The position numbers and the translations under genes were made by a program. Source: Drosophila persimilis (lineage: Eukaryota > Arthropoda > Insecta > Diptera > Drosophilidae). From it: 64,000 nt of DNA. The DNA lies in the NCBI RefSeq assembly GCF_003286085.1, contig NW_020825387.1, forward strand, positions 558,001 through 622,000. Direction: 5' to 3'. Positions 61,201-64,000 of the stretch are shown here, piece by piece; the first letter of the stretch is position 1, and the number at the start of each line of letters is the position of its first letter. Under the pieces are notes generated by a model that worked only from the letters and a program-made list of their open reading frames with translations, ran no database searches and was not told the DNA's origin.

Positions 61201-64000
61201 CATTGGAGGCCTGGGTGGTGAAAAGTCGCGCTGGAACAAAGCGGCCGACGACCTGCAGGAGCTATACGACCATCTGCCCGGCGATGTGCTCCTCTCGTGC
61301 GGCATCATTGCCTACCTATCGGCAGTGAATCTGCAGTCGAGGACAGAGTGCGTGAACGACTGGTTCCAGAAGGTGACGAAGCTAAAAATTCCCTGCTCCA
61401 AAAAGTACTCCATCACGGAGGTGCTCGGGCTGGAGGTGACAATCCAGAACTGGCAGCTAGATGGCCTGCCCAACGACGAGTTCTCCAGCGAAAATGCCAT
61501 CATAGTGTCCAGCTCCAGTCGCTACAGCCTCTTCATCGATCCCCAGGGGCAGGCCAACAACTGGCTGAAGAACATGGAGCGCAAGAACCGCCTGAACTGC
61601 GTCAAGTTCAATCAGGGCAACTACATGCGTATCATCGCAGAGGCCATGGAGTACGGCACTCCTGTGATCATCGAGAACGTGCAAGAGGAACTAGAGGTGC
61701 CTCTGGACCCCATTCTGATGCACCAGACCTTCATCCAGGGCGGCGTCAAGCACATCAGCCTTGGTGAGGCGGTGGTGCCACTGTCACCCAACTTTCGGCT
61801 CTATATGACCTGCAATCTGCGTAATCCGCACTTCCTGCCGGAGACCTTCAACAAAGTGACGGTGATTAACTTTGCGCTCACCCAGAACGCACTGATGGAC
61901 CAGCTGCTGAGCATTGTGGTGGCCAAGGAGCGGCCGGATCTGCAGGAGCTGCGCATCACCCTCACCACAGAGGCGGCGGCCAACAAGGGGGCACTGCGGG
62001 ATGCCGAGAACCTGATCCTGAAGACGCTATCTGCCAGCGAGGGGGACATTCTAGAGAACGAAGCGGCCATCCAGATTCTGGGCGAGTCCAAGGGCCTATC
62101 CAAAGACATCCAGGAGAAGCAGGAGGCGGCTAAAGAGACGTCCGCGAAGATTGAGGCCTTCCGGCTGAACTACAAGCCGGTGGCAGTGCATTCCTCTATT
62201 CTGTACTACTCCATCACTGATCTGCCCAACATCGATCCCATGTACCAGTTCTCTCTGAATTGGTATATCAACCTGTACATGTACTCCATCGACACCGCCA
62301 ACAAGTCCAAAGATCTGCCACGACGCATCAAGTTCCTGGTGGATGGGTTCACCAAGAACTTGTACAACAACGTTTGCCGGTCCATCTTCGAAAAGGACAA
62401 GCTCCTGTTCTCATTCATCCTCACCGCTCGCGTCTTGTTGGGCACGGGCCAAGTGGAGATGCGTCATCTAGCACACCTGGTCACCAATGCGAAAGAATCC
62501 AGCCACATGCCGCCCAATCCCGATCACAGCTGGATCACAGAGACCGTCTGGCTGAATGTGCTGCGGCTGGAGGAGCTTAAGGAGCTGCGTGGGATTGTGG
62601 ACGCGTTTCGGAAGAACCTGTCCGCCTGGCAGGCCATCTACGACCACGCCTCGCCGGAGCTGCAACCTTTGCCTGCACCCTGGAACGACAAGACCACTGC
62701 CTTTGAGAAGATCATCGTGCTGAAGGCCCTGCGACCGGACTCTGTCTTCCTAGCAGTTCGCAACTTCATCGCCCTCACCATCGGGGATCAGTTCGTGTCG
62801 CCGCCAGAGTTTGACATTTCCAAGTCTTATGCCGATTCGACGGCCCTGACTCCACTCGTGTTCATCCTCTCGCCGGGTGCTGATCCACTGGGCTCCCTGC
62901 TGGCATTCGCCGAGAAAATGGGCCAGGAGGAGACCTTTCAGAGCATCTCGCTGGGCCAGGGCCAGGGCCCGATTGCCACAGCCCTTATCAAGAGCGCCCA
63001 GGAGATGGGCTACTGGGTGTGCCTGCAGAACTGCCACCTGGCCGCTTCTTGGATGCCCGCCCTGGAGTACATGTGGGAGAACATGGACACCTTCAACACC
63101 GTTCGTAAGTGAGGGAAAGTCTTTTCCCAATCCTCTTATAACTTTTTTTTTTCCATAGCCAACTTCCGCCTCTGGCTGACTGCCTACCCCACGCCTCAGT
63201 TTCCTGTGACTATTCTGCAAAACGGCGTAAAGATGACAAATGAACCACCGACTGGGCTGAGGGAGAACCTGATGCGCTCCTACAACTCGGAGCCAATCAA
63301 CGAGTACGAGTTTTATGCGGGCTGTGCCAAGCAGGATCGCGCCTTCACTCGGTTGCTGTACGGCATCTGCTTCTTCCATGCGGTGGTGCAGGAGAGACGC
63401 AAATACGGACCGCTCGGCTGGAACATCGCCTACGGATTCAACGAGTCTGATCTCCAGATCTCTGTGCTGCAGTTGAGCGTAAGTTTGTATCGATTACACC
63501 GTGCGACAGTGGTTTTGTATTTTGCACGAGACAAACCCTAAACAATTGATGGGTTGAAGTGATTTTTGTATGACCCTTCAAAGGATTTATCAGACACTGT
63601 CGCACAGTGCTATCATTCATCATGGTTCGCGATACATTTATGGTTAAAATCTTCCACATTCCAGATGCTTCTCAACCAATATGAGCACGTCCCGTACGAT
63701 GCCATCTCGTATCTGACCAGCGAATGCAATTATGGCGGCCGTGTGACGGACAACTGGGATCGACGCGCGATCGTCACGATTCTGGCGGACTTTTGTAATC
63801 CCCAGGTGGTGGCCGACAACCGGTACAGGTTCGCCACAGACGACCGCTACATACTGCCCCGCAAGATGGAGCACCGCGAGATGCTGCGCTACCTGGAGGA
63901 CAACATACCATCTCTGGCGCCGCCCGAGGTGTACGGTCTTCACGCAAACTCGGGTATAACGCGAGACCTGCAGACCACAAAGACACTGCTGGACTCGATG
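52260..64000 (+). CDS. Dhc62B: Axonemal inner-arm dynein heavy chain (partial at right edge)
   Basis: Six exons (52260-54328, 54472-54652, 54710-57937, 58232-63104, 63159-63478, 63665-64000+) join in phase to 3669 residues. About 300 C-terminal residues should lie beyond the window. After the N-terminal tail and linker come four P-loops: AAA1 GPAGTGKTE (~1277, with CFDEFNRIE), AAA2 [10 protein letters not shown] (~1557), AAA3 GPTGTGKSV (~1912, Walker [10 protein letters not shown]) and AAA4 GLGGSGRQS (~2281). The coiled-coil stalk flanks the microtubule-binding region at ~2650-2960, followed by AAA5 and AAA6. All catalytic motifs seen are intact. Short N-terminal length and sequence place it in the single-headed inner-arm group (DNAH3/7/12-like) used in sperm flagella and cilia. 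The symbol is inferred from neighbouring 62B genes. Confidence 0.93.
57954..57998 (+). repeat. Element fragment in a Dhc62B intron
   Basis: CACCGTTCCACAGTGGTTTT and the following ~25 nt match 63497-63541 at about 35 of 45 positions. No matching right end was found, so it looks truncated or decayed. Confidence 0.5.
63497..63609. mobile_element. MITE-like element with 15-bp terminal inverted repeats
   Basis: CACCGTGCGACAGTG (63497-63511) and CACTGTCGCACAGTG (63595-63609) are inverted repeats with 14 of 15 matches. They bound a 113-bp non-coding insert that makes up most of the 186-nt intron 63479-63664. I could not see a clean target-site duplication. Confidence 0.6.

Overview
The window is insect nuclear DNA, almost certainly from the genus Drosophila. 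It holds introns with GT..AG ends and AATAAA poly(A) signals. Its promoters carry Drosophila core elements (DRE, the M1BP 'Motif 1' GGTCACAC, and Motif 6 GTATATTT). Its proteins match fly genes: alpha-spectrin splices to exactly 2415 residues, next to a discs lost/Codanin-1 gene and a Dhc62B-type dynein. The exact species is not determined. The gene order and repeats would suit a species outside the melanogaster group, possibly the obscura group, but that is inference.

Layout. (1) 1-7174: a large intron and the last three coding exons of a calmodulin-like EF-hand gene, best matched to Eip63F-1. (2) 7175-11700: AT-rich spacer with two ~600 bp copies and one partial copy of a dispersed repeat. 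(3) 11957-17317: mge (Tom22), ida (Apc5, minus) and Sc2/TECR (minus). (4) 17368-22767: an AT-rich spacer with another repeat copy in opposite orientation, then the polyubiquitin gene Ubi-p63E (11 units) with a 5'-UTR intron. (5) 23179-25350: Ccz1 and, convergent to it, Lamtor4. (6) 25351-27837: a gap that joins genes of D. melanogaster band 63F to genes of band 62B. (7) 27838-43814: discs lost (Codanin-1) and alpha-Spec. (8) 44734-48055: mRpL46 (minus), LSm8, PolD2 (minus) and a small unknown protein (minus). (9) 48608-50876: an ankyrin-repeat/SOCS-box gene in four exons. (10) 52260 to the right edge: an axonemal dynein heavy chain (Dhc62B), lacking only about its last 300 residues.

The genes are mostly housekeeping: mitochondrial import and translation, cell-cycle proteolysis, very-long-chain fatty acid synthesis, ubiquitin supply, lysosomal signalling, mRNA decay/splicing and DNA replication. 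To these are added the membrane skeleton and one male-germline-type motor gene. I see no bacterial-style operon, CRISPR array, viral gene or obviously new system. The unusual content lies between the genes: a dispersed repeat family that recurs near a probable inversion breakpoint, a promoter block shared by Sc2 and Ubi-p63E, short inverted-repeat elements in dynein introns, very compact convergent gene ends and a 37-nt intron.
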